The position numbers and the translations under genes were made by a program. Under the pieces are notes generated by a model. The model saw nothing but the letters and a program-made list of their open reading frames with translations. It had not been told where the DNA came from and ran no database searches. This document shows, one piece after another, positions 1 to 11,690 of a stretch of DNA of 64,000 bases; the stretch's first letter is position 1; each line of letters opens with the position of its first letter. Origin of the DNA: Epinephelus fuscoguttatus (Eukaryota > Chordata > Actinopteri > Perciformes > Serranidae); the NCBI RefSeq assembly GCF_011397635.1, contig NC_064763.1, positions 27,169,437 to 27,233,436 of the forward strand. The letters are read 5' to 3'.

Positions 1-474
1 TATCTGCATGAAAGCGGATTTTGCAGAATTAAGCAGTTCTTCCTTTTGAGTGAAAACAGTTCACTTTGAGATGTTGTCAATTCTCGTTCTGTCATGAAGG
101 CAACATTATAGCAGCTAACGTTAGCTGAACTACCTGACAGGATATCCATTACGTTAACCCATTAATATTATCATAGAAAACAAAACTAGGAGTAACACAC
201 TGTAGGGCCATGATCAGTATTGTTATTCTATAGATCTGGGCCCATATTACCACCTGAAATCAACTGTTTAGCGGTTTATTTTTAGCTAGCCAATGTCAAC
301 CGTAGCTATCAACGAGTAAAGCTAGCTCAGCTAGCCTGTTGTTAGCTAACAGTCTGGACACCTAATTCCTCTAAGCAGCGATCACAGGTCAGTAAGATAC
401 TTGTCACTTGCTTTTACAGTTTTGTCTACTTTTATATGGCATTAAATCGGCACGTACATGTATTTTAACATTAC

Positions 475-567
475 CTTTAGCGAGGTAGCGATGTGTTCAA
501 ACTCCCCACGTGTATAACACCGAAGAGCCTTTAAAGAGAAGATCCTCCAAGAAGCCGGTGTAGTCAT
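475..567 (-). CDS. Possible first coding exon of an unidentified minus-strand gene (partial)
   Basis: An ATG (565-567) opens 31 codons, with no stop, to a good splice donor (AAAG|GTAATG, GT at 473-474). The start context GGCATGA is favourable. The peptide begins MTTPASWRIFSLKALRCYTR and ends IATSLK; it is basic and hydroxyl-rich without acidic residues in its first 20 positions, like a mitochondrial presequence. The DNA just upstream on this strand (568-680) has no TATA box but has ETS-like TTCCG and a TTCCCACAATTCC stretch, as in housekeeping promoters. The rest of the gene would lie left of the window. I do not recognise the family. In human the gene downstream of INPP5K is MYO1C, whose known N-termini do not resemble this. 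A chance ORF beside a CpG-containing promoter is the alternative. Confidence 0.4.
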
Positions 568-715
568 GCCAATGAAAGCACTCGCGCAAGGAATTGTGGG
601 AAAGTAATGTGCGGAAGAACCGTCGTCAATTGTTGCCTTTGCTGGTTTGCCGTACTGCTTTACTCATCTTCACTCTTATTGTGTTTCTGTAAGTCCTCTG
701 CCGACGTCAACCCTT
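568..715 (-). promoter_or_regulatory. Putative TATA-less promoter of the left-edge gene
   Basis: This is a CpG-containing patch in an AT-rich setting. It carries TTCCG (ETS-like) and TTCCCACAATTCC on the minus strand, directly upstream of the ATG at 567. On the plus strand a pyrimidine-rich stretch ends in a donor-like TTTCTGTAAGT near 686-696, so transcription could be bidirectional. No transcript evidence is available. Confidence 0.3.
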
Positions 716-716
716 A

Positions 717-799
717 GACAATAATAATAATAATAAAAAAATTGAATTTCCCCTCAGGGGGATTAAAATTAAAACGATTGAATTAATAAAAAAAAAAAA

Positions 800-835
<36 letters not shown>

Positions 836-1000
836 TAATAGTAATGATAATAATTATAACGAATTAGAGATAATAATAATAATACATTTGAGATAAATAG
901 CATAAAAAATACTATATATTAAATTACATTTATATTAAATAATACCGCATATTAAAAAAAAAACAAACAATTATATAGATAGATAATTTTACATTAAGCT
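717..1000. repeat. AT-rich simple repeats, (TAA)n/(AAT)n
   Basis: The region is dominated by ATA/AAT trinucleotide runs, the longest at about 807-835, with poly-A interruptions. No gene is visible. The flank 1000-1500 is unique AT-rich DNA with nothing recognisable. Confidence 0.85.
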
Positions 1001-1499
1001 TCCTTTGACTTTTACACATTTTTATATTCTATAACACATGCACACCTTCATCACTATCAAAGTAGGACCATTACATCATGCCTTTCTATCACTTAAAATA
1101 TGAAACTGACATATTTTGGCTACCCCTTAAAAGTATTAGCTTTTCCAAGTGAAACAGCATAGATGCTGATCTATGACTTGTTGTGGTGTGTTGGCTCCAA
1201 CTCACAAGTACCCACACGACCCTGATCTGTATCTTAAATATTTTGAATATAATCTACCCCTGGAATGAGTGTAGACATACAAGCTGAAAGAGAAACTGAA
1301 CAAAGCCTTTCTTAAATTAAAGGCTAGTAACCACGTCCCAAAATCACTGTGGTGTTTATTGTGGGATATGTCATAGTGTGATATTGTAGTATACTAGTAC
1401 TTGCTAGAAATTTGACTCTGTGTGGTGTTGCTGCAAAATAAAATGTTAAGCTATCTGTTACAGACCTGTAATCAGTCAATCAAAAAGACACAGTTTCAT

Positions 1500-2372
1500 T
1501 ATAACACTTTTTATTCTTTGACAACATTCATCTTTTTTGCATTGGAATAGAAAAGGCAGCCTGTATCTTACTATTATGAGAAACTACATTTAAGAAGTTT
1601 AGAGAAATAATTAATTGAAAATATAATCTTGTCATGATTCTGTCCACTGCTTTAGAGTCTGTCATAATACACATTAGACTTAAATGATCTCAGATACTTT
1701 ACACATATTTATTATAAAGCAATATATGACTCAAAACACCTCAGAGTAGAAGTTCACATCACCAGCTAACATTATATGTTCTTAGAGGAACTCATGCGTA
1801 CATTAGATTTTTAAATCTTTCTCCCATCTTCATCATTTCAGCCTCAGATACTTGGGTCCAGTAATCCAGAATTGACTTCATCAACATAAAATTTTCTATA
1901 CAACAGTTTGATTGGCAGATCTTTCTTACGCTTGCTGTACAACCCTCTGAACTGGAACTCATGTAGACCCAACCAAAACACAAACATGTATTTTCAAATA
2001 CAATGGGCTGTGTTGACCTGCAGTGTATGACCAAACAAAACTTAACTCACTCTTTCTTTTTTGTTTTTTTTTTGCTCTAACAGGCAAAATAGGCCTGTGG
2101 ACAAGCTGGAAGGCGTCTCATTACAGCAATAAACCTTTTGTGTAAAGAAACTGTTCCACCAAGAGTGAATCTGTTTCCAAAGCTGAAAACAACAAACTGA
2201 AGTTTCCAGTCCATGTGATAGTGCAGTATGGTTGCCATTAGTTAATGAGTAAATTAGCTGAGCCAGCAGATGATGGAGTCGATCTTATGGGGCATTTGAC
2301 AGACTGAATCAATTCAGTGTAAATTTCTGGGGGAGAGGAATAAGATGTGGCACTGCAGTGAATTTGTTCTTA
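1500..2372 (-). other. INPP5K: Probable INPP5K 3'UTR
   Basis: This lies directly downstream of the INPP5K stop on the minus strand. AATAAA hexamers on that strand (TTTATT on the plus strand) occur near 1506-1512 and 1708-1713 and could serve as poly(A) signals. No coding potential was recognised. The exact 3' end cannot be fixed from sequence. Confidence 0.4.
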
Positions 2373-5300
2373 TTAGTTGAGTCCATTGATGTTCTCAGGA
2401 ACAAGACCTTCCATGACGGCACGCTTTGACTCCAGGATCTGCAAGACCAAAGTAAAGATGAGATTATTAAACTGAACAGCCCAATGCCACACACATTTAC
2501 TACTGAAAATATACCTGCAGTGGCCACCTAAGTTTACATCTGTACAATCCATTGCAATGCTATGGAAGCCCATTTCTACCAGTGTAATTAAAAAAAGGAA
2601 AGATCCTGTAAGCCATTAGACTGAGAAATTTTCTCAACATTATGACTCAGTATCCCAAAATAACGACTTAGTGAAGACAAAGTGAATAATGACTTAGTGT
2701 CTCAAAATATTGAATTAGCATCTAAAAAAAAGACTTAGTATCCCAAAATAATGACTTAATGTCTCAAAAATAATGAGTTAGTATCTAAAAACAATCACTT
2801 AATATCTCAGAATAATGACTGAGTATTTCAAAATAATGACTTAGTATCCCAAAATAATGACTGAGTATTTCAAAATAATGACTTGGTGTCCCAAAATAAT
2901 GACTAAGTATTTCAAAATAATGACTTGGTATCCCAAAATAATGACTGAGTATTTCAAAGATAGTTACTTAGTATCCCCAAATAATAACTTGGTATCTTAA
3001 AAAAATGACTTAGTATCTCAAAATAATGACTTAATATCTCAAAATAATGACTTAGTATCTTAAAAAAAAATGACTTAGTATCTCAAAAATAATGACTGGG
3101 TATCTAAAAAGTAATGACTTAGCATCTCAAAAATAATGATTAAGTATCCCATAATAATGACTTAGTATCTTAAAATAATGACTTAGTATCTCAAAATAGG
3201 ATTTTAGTTTTCAAAATAATGTATTTATATTCCAAAGTCCTGAAAAACTTTCTCAAAATAATGACTTAATATCTCAAAATAATAGGAAAAGATACTATCT
3301 CATTACTTTAAGAATGTTCAGTTATATGGTCAGAAATATGCCTTAACTTTTGGAGGTGTTGCAAATTTTTTTTGACCTCCCACATGCACAAAACAGTTAG
3401 GATGAGAATTTACCTCTCTAGTTGTTGGTGTTTTTTTTTAGTAACAATTATTCACAGAACTGTTGTACTTTGTTTGGCATCACAGATTTCAGTGCCAGTC
3501 AGTCCTTTTTTTTTAAAAAAAAATTTATGGCAATACAAACAGTAGTGGATGATCATAAGCATAGACTGAGGTGTCATTGGGCAGAGATGATACAAAAATC
3601 TTCTGAGTAACAAATCATGATAGAAGGTATTTACATACAATAAAGAATAAAGTTGTGATAGTGGTAAGCTCACCTGGAAGCTAGCACTGAGTCCGATGAT
3701 GCTTTGCATGTTTGTACTGAAGTAGCCCAAAACATATTGTCCGCCCAGCAGAGGGATCTCGTCCTTATCCACAGATATCTGCAACCCAAACACACACACA
3801 CATCAAGCAAACAGTCACATAGTATTCAGCCAGTCATGATATAAACATCCCACTCGCACTTTACCTGTATGACTTCATTTATCTCTGGCAACTCGTCCTC
3901 TCTGACCCAAACAAAGGTTTCATAATCAGACGCACTCTTGAATCCCACCTGCAGGAGAACAACCCCAAGAGTTTAAAAGTTTCTTGTATAACAATGTTTG
4001 TTTTCCCTCCTTGTCTGTCGCAGTACCTTGTACAGGCCGATCCAGTCCCATGTGGAGGACATGAAGTCCTCTTGGACGGTGTAGTTAAGAAGTGCATCAT
4101 GGTCGGCGCTCCATACACCCAGAGGAGATACATGCACCAGTGGTGTGTCAAAGCACTTCCTCAGCTGTGGGAAAGACAGGAAGAAAGAGAAGGAGCTACG
4201 TAATACAGAAAAAAATATGCATCAGCAGAAGTAGATTTATATGTACTGATGAACAGTCCTAGAACTTTACAGTGACCCTGTTCTCACCTCCAGACTGAAG
4301 GTTGCAATCACAGGCTTGTGGTCACTGACTCCGTAGCTCATTTCACTGGTGTACTTGTCCTGAGTGACCAGGAGTGGGTACTCATCGAGCCCATCATCAG
4401 TAGAAGTTGATGCCTTCTCATCATCATCGTCATCATCCTCTGATGGCGGGGCTTTGGGTTTGATGCGCCAGAGAATCCGGTCGGTCCAGGCAGGTTTCCT
4501 CTTCTTGCCACTGAGCAAAGCAAAGACAAGCATTGATCACACAGTTTCCTATTTGAGAATGAGTTGAATTCTCTGTTTCTAAACACTTACCAGATATGTC
4601 ACATTCCCTTTTGTGTCAACCTGACTAAAGATGATCATAATAATCATACAGACATGTTAGAGACAACGCTGTTAAAGAACACATCCCCAACTGACATGGG
4701 ATTACAGCTTATGTATATGCACATAAAGCCATGCATACATTATGCCAGAACAAAGAGGGGGGGTGCTGGGTACAGGAGGAGGTTATCTCAGCTGTAATTA
4801 ATTTGCAGAGCATGTCTGAAATTCATCAAGGTTATTATGTTTACTAAACCTCTTTGTGTCTTGTCATTTATATCAGTGTCTCCAGTGATTTTGTGATTGT
4901 CTTAAACCTTCATGGAGCCTATTCTGTAATATGGGGCCCACTCTTATTCCTCTTATATCTATGGAGACACCCACCTTGGCGGGTCTAGCTCCCTGTACCA
5001 GGCCCCCAGCCACACAGAGAGCAGCCCCCAGGTGAGGGAGGTGAGGAGGAAGAAGAGGGTGGTGCTGCAGCGCTGCAGGGGCCTGGGTCTGTACATGGTT
5101 AGGGGCAGTGCCAAAGTGCTCTTTCTGAGAGAGACACATACATGGTGCTAGTGTCAGGGATGGGTATGACTCACAAGAGGAGCTGCTCCCAGTGTTATTT
5201 ACACATTACTGCTGTGGGTTCCTGTTTGGTGTCTCAGGGGTTACATGTGTCGTGTCAGCTTAAGATGTGGTGGCAAAAGCTTCGGGGGAAAGGACAGATG

Positions 5301-8300
5301 GTGCAGTGGCTAAGAAATAAGGGAATGTGGGGCATGCAACACAAAAAACTTAGAGAGCATCTTACTTAAAACCCAACCATGTCTTCGGGGTGCTGTACAA
5401 AATTCAAACGGAAACAAGAGCACAGATGAAGCTGAAGAAATGTGTTGCGTATTTGTGTGTGATATATTTGTTTGTGGCACATGTTACCTGGTATCATAGG
5501 TGTCAGAGTTACGGTCGAACTTGTAGGTGGGCTTAAAATTTAATGGCCCTTCCTCAAATTCCTGCAGGAAAGGCTCCTTCTTCTTCATCATAGTGAGCTG
5601 CGGGGACATTAAATAAATTAGTGAGTGTGTGATACTGTGTGTGTGTGTGGATGTGGGCATATTCTGGTATATTACCTGGTCCTTGCCCCACAGTAAATTA
5701 AGGCGTCCGCTGTTGATGGACGAGCGCAGGAAGTGCAAGCCATGGTCTGCAATACGGAAGTTCAGGTCGCCAAACCAGAACACCACCCTGTGTGAGAGGG
5801 ACGGAGCATCATTTTACCTGCTATACAATAATCCTCAGTGCTGTGTGTGTGTGTGTGTGTGTGTGCACCTCTCTGTACAGTAGGTGTACTGACTTGTGAT
5901 CCCGGACTTGTGGGGTGTCAGTGATGTCAAAGTCTTGTGTCTCCAGGATGTACTCAATCTCATCAACGCGCTGCAGGGCGTAGTTCATGTGGGCTGCTAG
6001 GTGGCAGTTCAGGAAGCAAACCATGTGGCCGTAAAAGGAAAAACGCACGGAGACTCCTCCTTTATTTCCCTGAGATAACAGAGGGAGGAATACGTCATAT
6101 TTTTATCTTTTAGAAATAATGAATGCAGACTATACATAGCAAAAATACATTCATTTTACTGCAGTATTTATTAGAAAATGAAATATACTGTGGTTAAAAC
6201 TCTTCCACTGTGGGAGTGGTGTCTTTCAGGGGCTGAATTTTAAAGCTAGAGCGAAGATGCCGGTATCATATAAAAATAAAAGATCTAAGGAATCCATTGT
6301 ACTAACCACGTCATAGCTTTTTGGGAAGGGATTTAAATAACGCTTCAAAGTTAGGCTAAATTTTAGCGAGGGCAAAACTGGCATGGCCATTTTCACAGGG
6401 GTCCTTTGATCTCTCACCTCAAGATATCTGAATGAAAATGGGTTCTATGGGTACCCACAAGTCTCCTCTTTACAGACATGCCCACTTAATTACCTATTGT
6501 GACGTCTTGTGTAATCACAGCCTCATGAAACTTTGCAGCCACAAACAAGAGACCCACAGCATTCAGAAAATGTATGTGTACAATAAGGGAGTTTCTCAGC
6601 AGTTTCCAGAAGAGAAATGCTCACCATCCAGTCGTTGAAAAATGCAATCCTTAGAGAAATGTTTAATCTCTATGATGTTCCTCAAGGTTTTGGTTTCTGA
6701 ATGTAGTATTTTGGGGGGATTTTTGACCATTTCTATCAATTATTGAGTGATTACAAATGCTTAAATTAAGCACCAAATCTGTCTAACAAATAGTATCAAC
6801 TCCAAAATTGCTGCAACAACTTTGAAACATACTGTGCGTTCCAAAACCCATACTACCATACTATATGCCAGAAAAAGATTTAGTATGTCCCAATACATAG
6901 TATGTCAGATGCAATATGCCAGAAATACCAGGATGTTCAACTACATCCGGTCTGACTTTGCAGTCTGCAAGCCAGCATGTTTCTCTTGCTATTCTGACCC
7001 AGAATCCTCTGCACAGCATATGATACGTCACATTGACTGAGCCACAAACAGATGACAGCTTGACGGTTGATTGACAGCTGTCAGAAGTGGCAATGACAGA
7101 TGACAGCACACGCAAGTAACTGATGACCAGTCGAATGGTAATAATAGGAATATTGATTATTTACAAAATAATCATGAATATTGCAAACAACTAAAGGACA
7201 TAGCTATGAAAATGACAATGACAGAGAACTGCAGATGTAAATTCACTGTCACAAATATAAAGTGTTAGATTCTACAATCTGTGTAAAAGTTAAACCACAT
7301 ACATCACAAAGTAACAGCAGCAGAGCTCTTTGGGTTGATCTTATCTCTGGTGAGCTCTGTAAGTGGCATTTGTTTAATGTCCAAGGTAACGGATATATAA
7401 GCAACAGGGTCAAAGTTCAGGGTGTAATATTACGAGACAGGAGTATGTCCAGATTGTGTGCACGCTGCATGCAACAGTACATACTTTTTAAAAGCAGCTG
7501 CAAAGTATGTGATTCGGTACGCATGCATCATTCAGCACGTGAATGGCCGTCATATACTTTCATCATAATGTTTTACTCCCTTATACACTAATCAGTAAAA
7601 TGTGAGTAGGTGCCTGACAAAAACACCCCTTTGTTTTACTTTGGATTAAAAAAAGTTTGGCCTTTATCCAGTCAGATGGTATTTTTCCTTGAACTCGGAT
7701 GAGATTATTTGTCTTGCAAGTGTTTGCCCTGGTGTACCGTACCAGTGTTTGTGTTCTTTCCTCGTCAAAGCTGTGGCACATTCCACTAAACAAACACAAA
7801 AGGCCTTTCATAATGTGTTTAAACTCCACAGCATCTGATGCCAACGGGATTCCTGGTGTGCAGAGTTTAACCGTCCGTGTTGTTGTCTGTAAGGTTCAGA
7901 GCTGACCAGCACTCCCATTGTGATGACCTACCCAGTAGCCAAAGATGCCAGTACGAGTGTAGGTGGTTTGGATGTTTCTGATGTAGGGGAGATGGATTTG
8001 TTTGGCAAAAACCAGCAGCAGCAAACCCTGCATCCTGATTGATTTGACCTAGACAGAGATGGAGGTAGATTTTATTAATCATTTTAAAATGTAATTTTTC
8101 AGTATTTTTAGAATACTTTCCTTTATTTCTACTTTAAAATCTCTTAAAACTTGAGTTTATGTATACATGTAAACATAAAGCTAGAAAATGATATTTCATT
8201 TAAGATAAAATCAAATGAAACAAAAGCTACACGTCTCAAACTGTAAGTTACATAATGTCAAAAAGAAATAAAGTATTTAAGGATTTTTATGTGGCCCTTA

Positions 8301-9992
8301 ACTTTTCGGAGACATACAGTAACCTTTAAGGCACTGTTTTTCCTTTACACACACACGGAAATTCACAGCACTCAAACGTGTAACCGCCCTCTATCCTATC
8401 CCACCTTAACAAAGCCTCTGGGTGCCAGTGTGTCCATAAAGACGTGGCTCCAGGAGTCCTCTGCTAACAGGTCAGAGATGAACCTTATAGGGGTGGCATT
8501 CACCTCCTGCAAGCTGACACACACCAACACAAACAATTTTTTTTTTTAAAAAAAGCTTGTTGTTGTGTTTAATCTTTTTTTTCTTTTCTTGCCAAAGCAG
8601 TAGAAGAGACACTTTTATCCATCACTCCCATTAATAGCAGAGTTATATTGTTATTTCTCACCCAATCACATAGAGGTCTGTGGGGGGCTGGACGTCTAGC
8701 TGCAGCAAAGAGGTGACGTCCTCGGGAGGCTCAGCTGTGGCCACATTCCAGGTCACCATGTGCAGCCTGTCAGTATTTGATGATGACAATAATTGACTGA
8801 GGTGATGGGAGAAGAGAAAATACTGACAATATATGTTGCAATACTACATTTTCCTTGTTGTAAATAGAGTACTGAAGAAATGAGTTCTCAAAAAGCTGAA
8901 ATGAGTTAGCATGTTAGCACACATGGTTCTCGTCTTAACGTTAATGGGTTTTTTAATGGGTTTTGTTTAGATGGCTGAAATAAGGTCTGTGGTTTTCACA
9001 AAGTTTTCTTCTGCGACCTAGAACAAGTCAGAAAATACCCCACTCGTGAATACTGAAGCTTTTACACACCTTAAAAAATGCAGTTGCCAACAAGTGGCTA
9101 AAACTGGAATGTCATCATGCCAAACATGGCTTGACAGTCTCGCTGTGGTGGCGAGGTTTAAGTCATGCAACCATAGTGTAGTTTGTTTATAGCCTAACGT
9201 GAGCTTTTTACTTCTGGTGATTGCATTTACGCTTTAAAAATCACTAAGTGGTGTTCAGATGTGATATCTTGCTGAACCAAATGTGAAAATCCAATGGAAA
9301 AACCCAATTGTTTTTTTGTTGAGGGAACTAGGGCGATGCTAACTTCTGTGCTGGCAAAAGACATCATCCCTGGAGCACTCTAAACACTAGTGTAATTGAT
9401 TCAGTTATTGACTTCCATTATTGGTGGTGTGCAGATTTAATACTACAAATACTTATACTGGAAAACAAACTGTTTCATTCCTAGCCAGTATTAAGTTCTG
9501 CTTTATTTTTTTTTATTTAATTTCTATATCCATGTTTTCTCGATGTCTACTTTCATTCCAATTTCATTTCATTCCCTGTTTGTTAGTGCCCTTGGACAAT
9601 GGAAAGCTAAAGTAAAAACAGCCAAAATAAAGAGGAACATTAATAATAACATAACATTAATATCATATTTACTTTTGAGTGTTTACATTTCTTTAATCTT
9701 AAATTAGAAACCAATAAATTCAAACACTTCCTGCTTTCGTATCTGCAAAACTTGCACATGTACATGTTGACCTGAATGCGTCTGTGGGAATGAAACGCCC
9801 GCAGAGATGAAACGCTTCGTCCAGCGAGCGGGACACTTCCTCACTGGCTTCATCGTCAGAGCTCATGTCCTCTATGCAGGTCATCAGCTGAGACAAACGT
9901 TGGCGAAGAAGCACCTTGGTCCTCGAGCCCTGAGACGCTGAGCTGCTCATGCTGTCTGAACGCACACGTGGACTGTCTGTAAAGGGGTCCAT
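2373..9992 (-). CDS. INPP5K: INPP5K (SKIP): inositol polyphosphate 5-phosphatase K, 12 coding exons
   Basis: Exons, 5' to 3': 9772-9992, 8662-8766, 8405-8513, 7932-8048, 5894-6069, 5676-5787, 5488-5597, 4288-4510, 4027-4164, 3865-3948, 3674-3778, 2373-2438. They sum to 1566 nt (521 aa), all introns are GT-AG and all phases match. The 5-phosphatase domain starts at VTWNVA (about 78-83), followed by [23 protein letters not shown] (205-211), WFGDLNFRI (247-255), [10 protein letters not shown] (321-330) and GVSDHKPV (377-384). A SKICH domain follows (about 405-500, including [10 protein letters not shown] and ETFVWV). The family removes the 5-phosphate of PI(4,5)P2 and PI(3,4,5)P3; the SKICH domain targets it to the ER and plasma membrane ruffles, and it dampens insulin signalling. 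The human protein is 448 aa; the excess is a 73-aa N-terminal extension and an acidic insert. The start has a strong Kozak context (CAAAGATGG) and an in-frame TAA nine codons upstream (10017-10019). Confidence 0.93.
2631..3290. repeat. Degenerate ~21-22 bp minisatellite in last INPP5K intron
   Basis: About 30 imperfect copies of a unit close to TCTCAAAATAATGACTTAGTA run for 660 bp. Sub-variants (TATCCC, TATTTC, TATCTT before AAAATAATGAC) alternate around 2810-2960, which suggests a higher-order dimer of about 42-44 bp there. The array fills over half of the intron between the last two INPP5K coding exons. Confidence 0.92.
4413..4443 (-). repeat. Coding trinucleotide repeat (poly-Asp insert in INPP5K)
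   Basis: An imperfect GAT/GAC repeat inside exon 4288-4510 encodes [10 protein letters not shown] (about 340-349), between the [10 protein letters not shown] motif and the SDHKPV motif. The reading frame stays open through it. Confidence 0.8.
4511..5487 (-). other. INPP5K intron 7, nothing further recognised
   Basis: This 977-bp intron separates the exon ending in a split Ser317 codon from the exon carrying [10 protein letters not shown]. It is unique sequence with somewhat higher GC around 4970-5110. I found no exon with acceptable splice sites and no repeat family I know. Confidence 0.6.
5842..5865. repeat. (TG)12 microsatellite in a 106-bp INPP5K intron
   Basis: A pure TG tract on the plus strand reads as CA on the INPP5K transcript. 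It sits inside the very short intron 5788-5893, about 30 nt downstream of the 5' splice site. Confidence 0.9.
6838..7590. repeat. Probable decayed interspersed DNA-transposon sequence
   Basis: The stretch beginning GTGCGTTCCAAAACCCATAC, with scattered CATACTA/TAGTATG motifs in both orientations, resembles the ends of short fish inverted-repeat elements. Boundaries and superfamily are unclear and no coding remnant was recognised. It lies in INPP5K intron 4 (6070-7931), the rest of which is unremarkable. Confidence 0.35.
9772..9992 (-). CDS. INPP5K: INPP5K first coding exon (N-terminal extension)
   Basis: This exon encodes 73 residues plus two bases of Arg74. The peptide is Ser-rich at first ([20 protein letters not shown]), then has a basic stretch ([11 protein letters not shown]) and an acidic one ([12 protein letters not shown]). 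The short region before the catalytic core in human INPP5K looks unrelated. It joins RLHMVTWNV in the next exon through a split AG|G codon. The extension is Ser/Asp-rich and probably disordered, so phosphorylation is possible but not shown. Confidence 0.85.
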
Positions 9993-10650
9993 CTTTGGTA
10001 CCTGGTGTTGGCTTTGTTACCTGTATGTCCGAAAGGTCAGGAAGATTATTTACTCAAATAGAAAATTAAGGTGCCGTCCTTCTGGGGCAAACAAGAGAAA
10101 TCCAGTGGAGAAAATTCCCTTGGTTTGTTTTCTGTCAGACTTCTTTAGTTGGTTTGGTTGCATCCATTTGATGTGGCCAACTCTGCTCAGGCCACTGGAA
10201 GTAACGTGAACAGATGCCTTGTTAGTCAAATCTCTCTTCAGGCAGCTTGTGATTTAGCTCCTCCAAACTGGCCAGGATGAAAAGCTCGAAAGCCCAGGGT
10301 GATGTTTGTCTGGACTGGTGCAGCCCTCTCTCTGGTAGAGTCCCGTGTGATCAAGCAGCGATGGAGCAACGACTGACAAAGCAGTGGGGTCGACTCAGGA
10401 ATGTGGGCAAGAGTGAGTCAGATTTGGACGTTAATCGCAGGCAGGAGACGGGCATGTGAACGTGTGTGTGTGTGTTTGTCTGTAAGTGTGTGTAGTCACA
10501 AAGAATAGCACAGGAGGACTGAAGGCTGACCCTCCATCATTGTGAGTAGTGTTGCAAGACTTGAATAACCCTCAGATCCCTAAGAGGTTTACTGCCAGCG
10601 CTCTCTCTATCAGCTGAGTCCACTCAACAATGCATGTAACCCTGCAATTA
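9993..10650 (-). other. INPP5K: Probable INPP5K 5'UTR and promoter region
   Basis: On the minus strand this lies directly upstream of the INPP5K ATG. The in-frame stop at 10017-10019 closes the frame. It contains no TATA box and few CpGs. A CATACAG|GTAACA donor-like site at about 10021 leaves open a 5'UTR intron. The transcription start cannot be placed. Confidence 0.35.
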
Positions 10651-11690
10651 CAGTCACGCATTAACGAGAGGACGGCAGCACACAATGGCATTAGCTTCTT
10701 TTGGCCTCAATCCAATCTCTCCTCATATAGGTGAAAGGTTATCTTTGTAAACCCAGAGAGAAGCGGGGGGTTAAATGCCATTTTGTAAGCACTGACACTG
10801 CTGGGGTTTTTTCCCCCTAAGAACAAAAGCTTAAATAATTCTAACTAACAAGTGTTTCAGAACAGTTAATGGTGGACAAATTGTATAATAGATTTGGATT
10901 CATGAAGCAATCAGCAATTCCAAAGTATTTCCGGTAATCCTTAAATGGTTTAAAGATTTCCACACCCTGAATGCAGTGAGGTATTTTTAACTTTGGACAA
11001 AGAGTTTAGTTTCAGAATTAAGTAGCCAGTATTGGCAAATGTGTCTGTAAGAAAATGACTAGGATTAGACACTGTTTTGCACACTGGCTTCATCAATTCA
11101 GAGAACTGAACTTTATATGAGCTATGACTGTTTCCAGTTTGTGTTTGGCAGCCTTTTTTGGAATAAAATTCCTAATATAGCCTCTTACCCTGAAAAATCG
11201 TCATACCTACACAGAGGGCACCCTTTGCAGTTTCTATGAGAATCACTCTTTCACATCTCTATAGCCTGTTTCACACTGCCTCTTCAAGGCAGAATTTCAC
11301 ACCGTCATGCAGTCTCGCTGTTCTTTATGAAAGGTACTATTGCGAAAATAGAGGGACAGAGTTGTCTTGCCTTTAAGCTGGCATCGGATGTAGTAACAGT
11401 GCTGAAACATTTTCTGTATAAGCGGGACAGCTGGTAGGACGAGATCATCGGTGGCACAGGTGTAACATTTTAAAAATGCCCTCAAATTGGGAAAACAATG
11501 ACGTCTGGCAGCTCCCCACTAAAGGGTGCCTTTGGCGTCGGTTTTGCACACCAATGGGTGTGGCAAAGCAACTCACTCTGAAATTGGCAAAATCTGATGC
11601 TAGGGCAGTGACCTCTGGCGTCAGACACCAACGAAACAGCTGTTCTTGAACTTCAGCATGATATGCGGCCAGTTGCAGTTATAGTATACT
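10650..11690. other. Intergenic DNA without recognised genes
   Basis: No exon with splice sites, no long ORF and no identifiable repeat ends were found. Parts of 11160-11640 (short ACC/GGC-rich phrases) look like old interspersed repeat, but I could not define an element. Confidence 0.4.

Noticed and set aside
2631-3290. CRISPR-like array
   Set aside because: The units are contiguous and degenerate with no unique spacers, in a vertebrate intron. It is a minisatellite.
4873-5139. Extra INPP5K exon in intron 7
   Set aside because: The flanking exons join in frame to give the family sequence [14 protein letters not shown] without it, and splice signals are poor.
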